In this document: positions 35,237 through 43,915 of the stretch, in pieces
How positions within the stretch are numbered: the first letter of the stretch is position 1
Layout: the number at the start of each line of letters is the position of its first letter
DNA from: Campylobacter jejuni
GTDB lineage: Bacteria > Campylobacterota > Campylobacteria > Campylobacterales > Campylobacteraceae
Length of the DNA stretch: 45,367 nt
Direction of reading: 5' to 3'
Assembly (NCBI RefSeq): GCF_002179635.1
Contig: NZ_NFOE01000045.1
Coordinates: forward strand, 1 to 45,367
The notes under the pieces: model-generated
Databases searched by the model: none
What the model saw: only the letters and a program-made list of their open reading frames with translations
What the model was told of the DNA's origin: nothing
Translations under genes and position numbers: made by a program

Positions 35237-35476
35237 TTACATTTGTTTCATAAGCTTGGTGATTTCACCCTCGTGAGGAAATCTATCTACTTCGCAGTTA
35301 AGCAAGTCTTTTTTAGAGTAAATGATTTTACCATCTACTTCTACTATAAAATGACCACCACCTTTTTCTATGGTAGAAATTTGCGCATCTTTGAATTCAT
35401 TTTGTATTTCTTCTGCAACCCTTGCAGCTTGTGGTTTGTAATTTCAAAGATTACAATAATAAATTTTTACTTCCAT
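35237..35476 (-). CDS. SelW-like selenoprotein (SelT/SelW/SelH, Rdx family) with in-frame UGA
   Basis: 79-residue thioredoxin-like protein read through an in-frame TGA at 35444-35446. The N-terminus reads MEVKIYYCNL, then TGA (residue 11), then NYKPQAARVAEEIQ, giving the CxxU redox motif (Cys8-Asn-Leu-Sec11) that defines SelW-type proteins. Downstream, ISTIEKGGGHFIVEVDGKIIYSKK and FPHEGEI match the conserved core (G-x-F-x-V-x-V-D-G and RFP). The coding frame is otherwise intact and the length is typical. AAAGGAG lies upstream of the ATG on the minus strand. A SECIS-like hairpin follows the UGA. SelW-like selenoproteins are known in Campylobacter. It is probably a cytoplasmic thiol oxidoreductase; its partner is unknown. 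Confidence 0.85.
35413..35427 (-). promoter_or_regulatory. Bacterial SECIS-like hairpin
   Basis: On the minus-strand mRNA, CUGCAA-GGG-UUGCAG forms a perfect 6-bp stem with a G-containing apical loop, starting 16 nt after the UGA. Bacterial SECIS elements sit just downstream of the UGA inside the coding region, with a small loop containing G for SelB. The spacing fits this model. Confidence 0.6.
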
Positions 35477-35550
35477 TTTTTACTCCTTTTTTGAAAGTAA
35501 GCTATTATACATTTTTTATGCTTGTAAGTTTTAAATTTAAGGTTTTTTTT

Positions 35551-35556
35551 TATAAT
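35551..35556 (+). promoter_or_regulatory. Probable dnaE -10 box
   Basis: TATAAT follows a run of eight T residues, 24 nt upstream of the dnaE start. The T-rich upstream context is typical of Campylobacter housekeeping promoters. Confidence 0.5.
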
Positions 35557-35579
35557 AATAAAAAAATACAAGGGAAAAT

Positions 35580-38500
35580 ATGAGCCAATTTACACATTTA
35601 CATTTACACACAGAATATTCTTTACTTGATGGAGCAAATAAACTCAAAGAGCTTGCTAAAACGCTAAAAGCTCAAGGTGCAACAAGTGTTGCTATGACTG
35701 ATCATGGAAATATGTTTGGGGCTATTGATTTTTATAAAACAATGAGAGCTGAGGGGATTAAACCTATCATAGGGCTTGAAGCGTATTTGCATAATCACGA
35801 TGATTTAAGTGATAAAAGCTCAAGACAACGCTTTCATATTTGTTTATTTGCTAAAAACGAAATTGGCTATAAAAATTTGATGTATTTAAGCTCGCAAAGC
35901 TATATACATGGTTTGTATTATTACCCAAGGATTAACAAAAAGCTTTTAGAAGCACATAGTGAGGGTTTGATTTGCTCGTCTGCGTGTTTGCAAGGTGAGG
36001 TTAATTGGCATTTAAATACCAAAAATGAAAGAAATTTAAAATTTGGTGCAAAAGGTTATGAAGGTGCAAAAGAAGCTGCGCTTTGGTATAAAAAGGTTTT
36101 TGGAGATGATTTTTACCTTGAGATTATGCGTCATGGTATTGATGATCAAAAATTCATCGATGATTCTATTATTAAACTTGCTAAAGAGCTTGATATAAAA
36201 ATCATCGCAACGAATGATACGCACTATACTTTTAAAGAAAGAGCGGCTGCACATGAAGTGTTTATGTGTATAGCTATGGGGGTTAAGCTTGATGATCCAG
36301 GGCGTTTAAGACATGAAGTGCATGAGTTTTATGTAAAAACACCAGAGCAAATGAGTGAACTTTTTGCTGATATTCCTGAAGCCATTGAAAACACTCAAGA
36401 AATAGCTAATAAATGTAATTTAGAATTAAAACTAGGCGATCCAACGCCACCAAATTTTAAATTTACCCGTGAATATGCGAAAAAATATGGCTTAAGTTTA
36501 AGTCAAGAAGATCAAGAATTTAGCTTTGATAATGATGATATAGTTTTTGAGTATCTTTGTAAAAAGGGTTTGGAAGAAAGACTTCAATTTATCGATGAGA
36601 GCAAACATCAAGAGTATAAAGATAGGCTTGATTTAGAAATTAGTATTATTAAAAATATGAAATTTTCAGGTTATATGCTAATCGTTCATGATTTTATCGC
36701 CGCAGCCAAGGAAAAAGATATACCAGTTGGCCCAGGGCGTGGGAGTGCTGCGGGGAGTTTGGTTTCGTATTGTTTGAAAATTACAGATTTAGATCCTATA
36801 CCTTATAATCTTCTTTTTGAGAGATTTTTAAATCCTGAGCGTGTATCAATGCCCGATATTGACGTGGACTTTTGTCAAGATAGAAGAGGGGAAGTGATTG
36901 ATTATGTTATTGATAAATACGGAGCTGAAAAGGTTGCGCAAGTTATTACCTTTGGTAAGCTTTTAGCAAAGGGAGTAATCCGTGATGTAGCTAGGGTTTG
37001 TGATATGAGCATACCTGATGCAGATGCTTTGGCAAAATTAGTTCCTGAAGAGCTAAAAATCACTTTAGAAAAAGCTTATGAGCAAGAACCAAAAATCGCT
37101 GAATTTGTAAATTCTCATCCAAAAGGACGTCAAGTTTGGGACTTTGCCAAGGCATTAGAGGGTTTAAATAGAAATGCAGGTATGCACGCAGCCGGAGTTG
37201 TGATATCTAATGAAGCTTTGTGGAATAAAGCTCCACTTTTTAGACAAAGCAAAAATGATGAGCGTCATTTGGTAACGCAGTATTCTAAAGAATATCTTGA
37301 AGATGTGGATTTAATCAAATTTGACTTTTTGGGTTTAAAAACTCTTACGGTGATTGATAATGCGATTAAGCTGGTTAAAAAACGCTATGGTAAAGATGTA
37401 ATTTGGGAAAAGATTGATATGAATGATCCTAAGGTTTATAAAACCATACAAAGTGGTAATACCTTGGGTATTTTCCAAATAGAATCAGGCGGTATGCAAA
37501 GTTTAAATGCTAGGTTAAAGCCTGAAAGATTTGAAGATTTAATTGCGGTTTTAGCTTTATATAGACCAGGCCCACTTGATAGTGGGATGGTGGATGATTT
37601 TATCGATATTAAGCATGGTAGAAAGGCTGCTACTTATGCATTTGAAGATTTAAAACCTATACTTGAAAACACTTATGGGGTTATAGTTTATCAAGAACAA
37701 GTTATGCAAATAGTGCAAAAAATCGGTGGTTTTTCTTTGGGCGGGGCTGATAATGTGCGCCGTGCTATGGGTAAGAAAAAAAGAGAAATTTTGGATAATC
37801 TTAAAGCAGAGTATTTAGAAGGAGCTAAAAAGCAAGGTTATGATGAGAAAAAAGCTGATGATTTGTTTGAACTTATTTTGAAATTTGCCGAGTATGGTTT
37901 TAATAAATCTCACTCGGCTGCCTATGCGCTTATAACCTTTCAAACAGCGTATTTAAAGACTTATTATCCTAGTGAGTTTATGGCTGCACTTTTAACAAGT
38001 GAAGAAAGTAATGTAGACAAGGTTGCAAAATACATTGAAGAGATGAAAAGAATGAATATTAAGCTTTTGCCACCAAATATCAATAAAGCTCAAAGAGAAT
38101 TTAGTGCAACTAAGCTTGAAGATGGTTCTGAGGCTATTATTTATGGACTTGGAGCGATTAAGAGTGTGGGAATTCCTGCAATAGAAAATATCATGGCAAT
38201 TCGTAAGGAAGAAGGTTTTAGTGATTTTGATGATTTTATAAGTTCGATTGATCCTACTAAGATTAATAAAAAAACTATAGAAAATTTAGCTAAATCAGGT
38301 GCTTTTGATGAGTTTGGCTATACTAGAAAATGCTTGGTGGATAATCTTGAGCTTATTTCAGAAACAAGTAGAAAAATCGCTGAAGTTAAAAGAAACTCTA
38401 CTGCTTCGCTTTTTGGAGAAGAAGAAATAGCTGCAGATATCAAAGTAGGACTTCATGATAGTAAAATAGAATTTGAACTAATGGAAAAACTAGGCTATGA

Positions 38501-39173
38501 AAAAGAAATCTTAGGAATTTATGTATCAGGTCATCCTTTAGATAAATTTGCAAGTCAAATAGAAGGTATAGAGTATTTTAAAAGCATGGACTTTGAAACA
38601 CTCAAAGGAGAGGGTGAGCTTTTGATTGTAGGAAAGATTGAAGATTTTAAATCAATGATGAGTAAAAGTGGTAAAAGATATGCTAAGGCTGTGGTTTTAG
38701 ACTTTTATTCTACTTTTGATATGATTATCTTTGAAGCTCAAGTAGAGAAAGTTGAAGCGCTTTTTAAAGAAAGCAAGGATGAAGCCTTTGCCTTTTTGCT
38801 AAGATATAAAAACAACGACAATGACTTAAGTTTTAGTTTAAATGAAATTTATACCCTAGAAGAAGCAAGGGAAAATGAGCTAAAATCTTTTAGTAAGAAA
38901 AAAAGCTTTGTAAAAAAAGAAAACAAAGAAGAATTTACCCAAGATCCTATGAAATTTGAAGAAAATATCATAGAACTTGATATTAACAAGCTTAGTAAAG
39001 ATATGGTGTATGAAATTTATGATCTAGCTAATACAAGACATAATCCAAAAGATGCTAATAACAAAAAACTTGTGCTAAAAGTACTTGATATGGGTAGTTG
39101 CTTGCTTTATCACACAAATTTTGTTCTCTCACAAGAAGCTATGGATGTGATAGCTCAAAAATGTAAAGGTTGA
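35580..39173 (+). CDS. dnaE: DNA polymerase III alpha subunit
   Basis: 1197-residue replicative polymerase, type DnaE1. The N-terminal PHP domain begins FTHLHLHTEYSLLDGANKL and includes TDHGNMFGAIDFYK. The catalytic palm is at about 390-560: PVGPGRGSAAGSLVSYCL and PDIDVDFCQDRRGEVIDYV, with its catalytic Asp pair. The fingers and tau/beta-binding regions follow (GGADNVRRAMGKKK, FNKSHSAAYALITFQTAYLK), then a helix-hairpin-helix region (INKKTIENLAKSGAFDEFG) and an OB-fold (LLIVGKIEDFKSMMSKSGKRYAKAVVLDFY). There are no truncations. GGGAAAAT precedes the ATG. It is the last intact core gene before the accessory region. Confidence 0.97.
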   Translation: MSQFTHLHLHTEYSLLDGANKLKELAKTLKAQGATSVAMTDHGNMFGAIDFYKTMRAEGIKPIIGLEAYLHNHDDLSDKSSRQRFHICLFAKNEIGYKNLMYLSSQSYIHGLYYYPRINKKLLEAHSEGLICSSACLQGEVNWHLNTKNERNLKFGAKGYEGAKEAALWYKKVFGDDFYLEIMRHGIDDQKFIDDSIIKLAKELDIKIIATNDTHYTFKERAAAHEVFMCIAMGVKLDDPGRLRHEVHEFYVKTPEQMSELFADIPEAIENTQEIANKCNLELKLGDPTPPNFKFTREYAKKYGLSLSQEDQEFSFDNDDIVFEYLCKKGLEERLQFIDESKHQEYKDRLDLEISIIKNMKFSGYMLIVHDFIAAAKEKDIPVGPGRGSAAGSLVSYCLKITDLDPIPYNLLFERFLNPERVSMPDIDVDFCQDRRGEVIDYVIDKYGAEKVAQVITFGKLLAKGVIRDVARVCDMSIPDADALAKLVPEELKITLEKAYEQEPKIAEFVNSHPKGRQVWDFAKALEGLNRNAGMHAAGVVISNEALWNKAPLFRQSKNDERHLVTQYSKEYLEDVDLIKFDFLGLKTLTVIDNAIKLVKKRYGKDVIWEKIDMNDPKVYKTIQSGNTLGIFQIESGGMQSLNARLKPERFEDLIAVLALYRPGPLDSGMVDDFIDIKHGRKAATYAFEDLKPILENTYGVIVYQEQVMQIVQKIGGFSLGGADNVRRAMGKKKREILDNLKAEYLEGAKKQGYDEKKADDLFELILKFAEYGFNKSHSAAYALITFQTAYLKTYYPSEFMAALLTSEESNVDKVAKYIEEMKRMNIKLLPPNINKAQREFSATKLEDGSEAIIYGLGAIKSVGIPAIENIMAIRKEEGFSDFDDFISSIDPTKINKKTIENLAKSGAFDEFGYTRKCLVDNLELISETSRKIAEVKRNSTASLFGEEEIAADIKVGLHDSKIEFELMEKLGYEKEILGIYVSGHPLDKFASQIEGIEYFKSMDFETLKGEGELLIVGKIEDFKSMMSKSGKRYAKAVVLDFYSTFDMIIFEAQVEKVEALFKESKDEAFAFLLRYKNNDNDLSFSLNEIYTLEEARENELKSFSKKKSFVKKENKEEFTQDPMKFEENIIELDINKLSKDMVYEIYDLANTRHNPKDANNKKLVLKVLDMGSCLLYHTNFVLSQEAMDVIAQKCKG

Positions 39174-39176
39174 CTT

Positions 39177-39368
39177 GAGTCAAATACAAATGATATTTTA
39201 GCAAATTTAAATAATAAAGCTTTGATTTATCCTATATTTTTTGTATAGAATGATTTTTAAGTTAAACATAGAATTAAATATTTTTGGTAAAATTATGATT
39301 TAATTGTATGTCCTAATGATAGTGATGAATTTGTTCAGTTTGTTTTGAATTATTTATTAAATTTATAA
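39177..39368 (+). pseudogene. Remnant of an unidentified gene immediately after dnaE
   Basis: The 207-bp gap between dnaE and the DUF805 gene holds three short in-register peptides in successive frames: SNTNDILANLNNKALIYPIF (from 39177), then MIFKLNIELNIFGK, then NYDLIVCPNDSDEFVQFVLN ending at a TAA at 39366-39368. Each is protein-like, and each hands over to the next by a one-base frame change. This looks like the 3' part of a decayed gene. It is not recognisable, and it has no start or ribosome binding site. Confidence 0.3.
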
Positions 39369-39380
39369 AAGGATTTTAAA

Positions 39381-39806
39381 ATGTTTGAACTTTATTTGAA
39401 TTTTTGGAAACAAGCTACTGACTTTAAGACGCGAACTAATAGGGGTGATTATTGGGCTGCGATGCTCATGCAAACCCTCGTTAGTCTTTGTGTGGCTTTG
39501 GCGTTTTTTTGGTGGTTGCCAATCATTGATCATATTTTTTCGCTCGCAAGTTTGTTGCCTATGTTTGCCATAGGTGCAAGAAGATTGCATGATATAGGAT
39601 TTAGTGGATGGTGGCAGCTTTTATACATTTTGATTATTCCTATAATCGTGTTTGTGATTTTATATTGTTTCAAATCAAATGAATTTACTAATAAATATGG
39701 AGAGCGCACACCAGAAACTAGAAATTTTATCCTATACTTTAGTATTAATTTAATCATTGGAATTTTGCTTTTCTTAATTAGTGTTGCCTACGAAGGAATA
39801 AAATGA
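39381..39806 (+). CDS. DUF805 family inner-membrane protein
   Basis: 141 residues with four likely membrane helices. The DUF805 hallmark is GARRLHDIGFSGWWQLLYIL (residues 61-80), and FWKQATDFKTRTNRGDYWAAML (near 9-30) is the usual N-terminal F-x-G-R-x-x-R-x-x-Y/FW pattern. FYFKSNEFTNKYGE-type sequence near 105 is the usual loop. Function of the family is unknown. AAAGGATTTTAAA precedes the ATG. Its stop overlaps the start of the WG-repeat gene (ATGA, 39803-39806), so the two were a coupled pair. It is the only intact gene between dnaE and 43916. Confidence 0.85.
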   Translation: MFELYLNFWKQATDFKTRTNRGDYWAAMLMQTLVSLCVALAFFWWLPIIDHIFSLASLLPMFAIGARRLHDIGFSGWWQLLYILIIPIIVFVILYCFKSNEFTNKYGERTPETRNFILYFSINLIIGILLFLISVAYEGIK

Positions 39807-42268
39807 AAAAAATCAAATTCTAGCTGCTCTTTTTTTATCATTATTTTAAATGCGTGTGGAATCTATGTTTTAAATAAAAATTATAGTGCTAAAACTCCTA
39901 TTTTTTATGAAGAGGATGGATGGAAAGTATTTATTGATAACAGTCATTTTGGCTTTAAAGATCAAAATGGCGTAATTAAAATTGAGCCACAATTTGATTT
40001 AGCTCTAGATTTTAAAAATGGAGTTGCAAGGGTTGTACAAGATGGAAAATATGGTCTTATTAATAAAGATGGAAATTTTATTATAAAACCACAATTTGAT
40101 GATATAAGCTATTTTAGTGATAGTGTTTTCTTGGTTAAAAAAGATGAAAAATTCGGTTTGATTGCTTTAGATGGAAAAACGATTTTAGAGCCCAAATTTA
40201 CACTTTGCGATAAGTGGCATAGTGTAAAAGCAGATTATGTAATTTCAACAAACAAAGAAAAACTTAAATGGATTGTTATTGATGGTAAAAGTGGTTTTAT
40301 TGATGAAAATGGCAAAATGGTAGTTGAACCTAAATTTGATTTTGTAGTTCGTTTTTTTTGATGGTCATGCTGCTGTTAATCTAAAAGATAAATGGGGTTT
40401 TGTTGATGAAAAAGGCAAAATATTTGTAGAGCCTAAATTTAATTTTGTATCCGATTTTACAAATGGATTTGCCGAGGTGAGATTAAATGGCAAATTTGGA
40501 CTTATTAATACAAAAAGGGGATTTTTTTATAGAACCCGAATTTGATAAAATAGAACAACTTGAAAATATCATTCTTATTAGTAAAAATGAAAAATATGGC
40601 ATTGTAAGTTTTAGTGGTAAGATTTTAGAGCCACAATTTGATAGTATACAAAAAAGTTATAATCAAAAGATATTTATGGTGGAAAAAGATTCAAAAATAG
40701 GCTTAGTTGATAAAGAAACGCAAATAATTATAGAACCTAAATTTGACAAGGTATTATCTTATAACAAAATGATATTTTACAGGTAGCAATTGGAGAAAAA
40801 CAAGGATTGTTTGATATAAAAAGCAAACAGTTTATATTAGAACCGAAATTTGATGATATATATACTTTTAACGACAATCTTTTGCAAGTATTTTTACAAG
40901 GCAAACAAGGCATATTTGATATAAAAAATCATCGTTTTATTTTAGATCCAAAATTTGACAAAATCGATGGTTGTGATAATAATACTCAAAGAATCAGCTT
41001 AAATGGAAAATATGGAGTTATCAATGAAAATGCACAACTTATCGTACCTATAAAATTTGATTATATATCACCTTGTTTTTCAAATAATCTTGGTTTTGCT
41101 AGTGATAAAAATAAAGTAGGTTATATTAATAAAAAAGGAGAGTTTGTTATCCCGGCTAAATTTGAGACAGTCACTCCTTTTAAGTATGGTTTTGCGCAAG
41201 TCAAACTTGATAAAAATAAAAAATTTGGACTTATTAATACAAAGGGTGATTTAGTTTTACCTTTTGATTTTGATAGTATTTTTTATATCGAACCACTTGC
41301 GACTTCTGATTCTAAACTTGGAAAAATAAAAGAGGCGAATAAAGATGTATCTACAGATAAAGGACAAAAGTTTTTTGAAGTGGAAAAAAATATAAATTTG
41401 GAATTATGGATAATTATAGAAAATGGATTGTTAAGCCTCAAAACTATTTCATAAAATATTTTGATAAAGATATAGGATTCATCATCTCCAATGGCTTATA
41501 TTATGGCATTATGGATATGCAAGGTAAACTTATTATCAAGCCACAATATAATTCAATTTATAAATTTTCTAATAAGCTTTATAAAATTAGCATAAAAGAT
41601 AAAATAGGTATTATTAATGAAAAAGGTAAAACTATTTTAGAACCAAAATTTGATTATATAAATACCGATGATTATCCTTTTAAATTTAAACAAGGCACTC
41701 GATATGGTTTTTTTGGATGAAAAAGCTAATGTTTTATTTGAAATCAATTTTGCTTATGAAAATTATTTTAATAATATTTTGACATTAGCAGATAAATACT
41801 GGCTCGTTGAAAAAGAGGGTAAATATCAAATTTTAATATGAAAGATAACAAAGTTGCTTCCAATTTATCTTTTGATTTTATACAAGAATATAAGAATTTT
41901 ATTATTGCCTCTATAAACAACAAAATAGGTATTATGATAAGGATTTAAATTGGCTTATTTTACCTAAATTTGAAGAATTTAAAGAGTTTGGTAAAAACTA
42001 TTATAAAATAGTTCTCGATAATAAAATAGGACTTTTAGATAATAATTTGCGTACTATTTTAGAGCCAAAATTTGATTATATTGATGAAAAATTTAATAAT
42101 GGTTTTGTAAAAATTAGATTTAATGATAAATATGGATTTATTAGCGAAAAAGGTGAAATTATCGAACCACAATTTGACAAAATTTGGAATTTTGAAAACA
42201 ATATAGCTAAAGTGTTGATAAATCAAGAAATAAAATTTATCAATACTAAGGGCGAATTTGTAGAATAA
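39803..42268 (+). pseudogene. WG-repeat (KWG) lipoprotein gene broken by eight single-base indels
   Basis: Reading across frames reconstructs one protein of about 820 residues. It starts MKK at 39803, has a lipobox LNAC (39846-39857), then about 14 tandem WG/KWG repeats of 45-50 residues with cores such as GKYGLINKDGNFIIKPQFDDI, ending EFVE at 42268. Frame changes fall near 39806-39818 (A7), 40352-40359 (T8), 40512-40520 (A5G4), 40766-40769 (A4), 41384-41390 (A7), 41708-41714 (T7), 41831-41834 (T4) and 41934. Four are insertions and four deletions, mostly in homopolymers. Between them I see no substitution-type stop codon. The product would be an outer-surface or periplasmic lipoprotein of unknown function. 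It is coupled to the DUF805 gene by ATGA. Confidence 0.8.
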
Positions 42269-42282
42269 CCATAAGATGTAAA

Positions 42283-42798
42283 ATGAAGAATTTTAAATTT
42301 TTTATTATACTTTTTAGTATTATTTTGAATTTGCAAAAAATGCAAGTTAATTAAGTAAAAAAATACAAAAGTGATAATTTTAATGGCGTATAAGTTCAAG
42401 TGTATTTTGTGCTTTCTTGACTAATAAAAACTACTATCTCTTATTTAACCAAGGAATATTGATTGATAAAACTAACTAAGGAGTATTTGTGTAAATAAAT
42501 TCTATTTAGAGATATAGAAGGATTTCCTAAATTAAGAGGATATGGTTATATTTTGAAATGAAACATAAATCAGTAGAGTAAAAAAATTATATTTTTTATA
42601 AACATCATGATTTAAAAATTACTTTAGAATTAAAAAACTTAGAAATATTTACCCAAATTTAGATAAAGATTACTATATAAAGAATTGTCTCTAAAGCAAA
42701 ATGAGAATGGTATCTATAAGAATAATTATATTGGTAAAATAAAAGCTATAAGAAAATGGAGTTTTAAAAATATAAAAACTATTAGTTTTAAATTATAA
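42283..42798 (+). pseudogene. Decayed small gene of unknown type
   Basis: It begins MKNFKFFIILFSIILNL at 42283, a lipoprotein- or signal-like start that soon hits stops. Protein-like segments then occur in shifting frames: ILFRDIEGFPKLRGYGYILK (near 42497-42560), NYIFYKHHDLKITLELKNLE (near 42587-42660) and SLKQNENGIYKNNYIGKIKA followed by IRKWSFKNIKTISFKL, ending at TAA 42796-42798. There are several stops and frameshifts. No domain is recognised. Confidence 0.35.
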
Positions 42799-42807
42799 AA
42801 CTCCATT
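42755..42807. repeat. 12-bp inverted repeat at the end of the decayed gene
   Basis: AATGGAGTTTTA (42755-42766) and TAAAACTCCATT (42796-42807) are exact reverse complements around a 29-nt A/T spacer. The same 12-mer also occurs in the aas leader (6919-6930, 6966-6977 arms). No T-tract follows, so a terminator is doubtful. Confidence 0.5.
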
Positions 42808-43090
42808 GTATTATGTCTTATAAAAAAATAGTAATTTTGGATGTATACAAGTTATAAAATGAGTTTAATACTTGTTTTTATTGTCGGTTTTTTTGTAAAT
42901 TATATATTTAATTATAGTTTTGTAAAATAATGATTTTTGTGAAATATTTTGTAATAATTTATAAATATGGATGTTTTTTATACCTTTTCAAAATTTGTCA
43001 AATAAAAACCTTAATAAGTTAGATAAAATAGATGTAATATTAAACTTAGAATAAAACAAAGACGTAAAATCACAATAGGATTAATAACAC
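42799..43090. other. AT-rich gap without a supported gene
   Basis: It contains only a 23-codon hydrophobic frame (42859-42930, MSLILVFIVGFFVNYIFNYS...) without a ribosome binding site, a 12-codon frame (MDVFYTFSKFVK) and the fragment LNKLDKIDVILNLE. These are probably further gene debris. No promoter or RNA structure stands out. Confidence 0.5.
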
Positions 43091-43723
43091 ATGAAACTTC
43101 ATCTTTATTTTAACAATAAAAAAATCAAATAATTTAAAAAACAATTCTTTAGAAAGATAAAACAATCTTTGTTTTATCTTTTTCTTGTTATCTTAACTTT
43201 TTATAATATCACTTATTTAACTCTTTTAACTTTTTTTCCTTTCCTTTTCTTTGGATGGACTAGCTTATTTATACTTTCTACTATATGGGTGTATTTATTT
43301 TTAAAGCTTGTCTTTTATCTTGTTTTTAAACTTTTTAATATTGATAAAAAATTAAAAAGTTTTATTTATTTTTACCTTATCCATTATTTATGCTTCTTTG
43401 GTTTGGATGTTCTTTTGTGTTTCTTGAATGGCAAAGTAGTTTTAAAGAATTTGAGAGTTTGTGTGAGAACTTAAAAAATAGAGAAGTGATTTATAATCAA
43501 GAGATTTATGATAGAGTTAAAGGTAAAAACTATGTTGTAAGAGTAAAATTTGTTGAGAGCAATATAGGGTTAAGGATACAAAAAGTAGAATATCAATATT
43601 ATGAAACTGCAACAAATATTTTATATAAAGGTTATTTACATATGGTTGGCTAGATACAGGTATATTTACTAAATATGGAAGAACATTAGGTTGTGATGGC
43701 ATTGATGAATATAAGAAAAAATA
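43091..43723 (+). pseudogene. Broken membrane protein gene
   Basis: It starts MKLHLYFNNKKIK at 43091, then an in-frame TAA at 43130-43132 interrupts what continues as FKKQFFRKIKQSLFYLFLV. Two or three membrane helices follow (about 43169-43390: ILTFYNITYLTLLTFFPFLF, SLFILSTIWVYLFLKLVFYL). One or two frame changes near 43360-43430 lead into FLEWQSSFKEFESLCENL and a soluble domain (YDRVKGKNYVVRVKFVESNI, VEYQYYETATNILYKGYLHM). A further frameshift at about 43650 leads to WLDTGIFTKYGRTLGCDGID and a final TAA at 43721-43723. Unlike the WG-repeat gene it has both a nonsense change and indels. The layout (membrane N-terminus, soluble C-terminus) is all that can be said; the family is not recognised. 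Confidence 0.6.
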
Positions 43724-43915
43724 AAAGAAAGAGGTTGATAATGTATGAAAAACAAACCAAATATATGAAACTTTATAAATATACTAGAGTGTATTAAATT
43801 AATTTACTGATTTAATAAAAATTATTATTAAGAAAGTTTTAAAATAATAAGGCAATAAATAAAATAAAAAATGAAAAACTTTTTTGATAAAATCTTATTT
43901 TAACAGGTTGTATTA
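43724..43915. other. Short AT-rich gap with gene debris
   Basis: An 18-codon frame with a ribosome-binding-site-like AAAGAGG (43741-43797, MYEKQTKYMKLYKYTRVY) and an ILTGCINE lipobox-like stop-ended fragment just before 43916 are visible. Neither is supported as a gene. Confidence 0.4.

Noticed and set aside
35243-35494. 83-codon plus-strand frame opposite the selenoprotein gene
   Set aside because: It has no ribosome binding site and no recognisable sequence, and is fully antisense to the SelW-like gene, whose protein features are clear.
39170-39183. Palindrome TTGACTTGAGTCAA at the dnaE stop, considered as a terminator
   Set aside because: The loop would be only 2-4 nt, the stem 5-6 bp, and no T-tract follows. 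It may be chance.
39803-42268. Ordinary sequencing error over the whole window as the cause of the frameshifts
   Set aside because: About 39 kb of equally AT-rich, homopolymer-rich DNA upstream shows no frameshift in any gene. Local assembly error remains possible and is left open in the findings.
42859-42930. 23-residue hydrophobic peptide, considered as a type I toxin-like small membrane protein
   Set aside because: No ribosome binding site, no antisense RNA promoter visible, and it lies within obvious gene debris.
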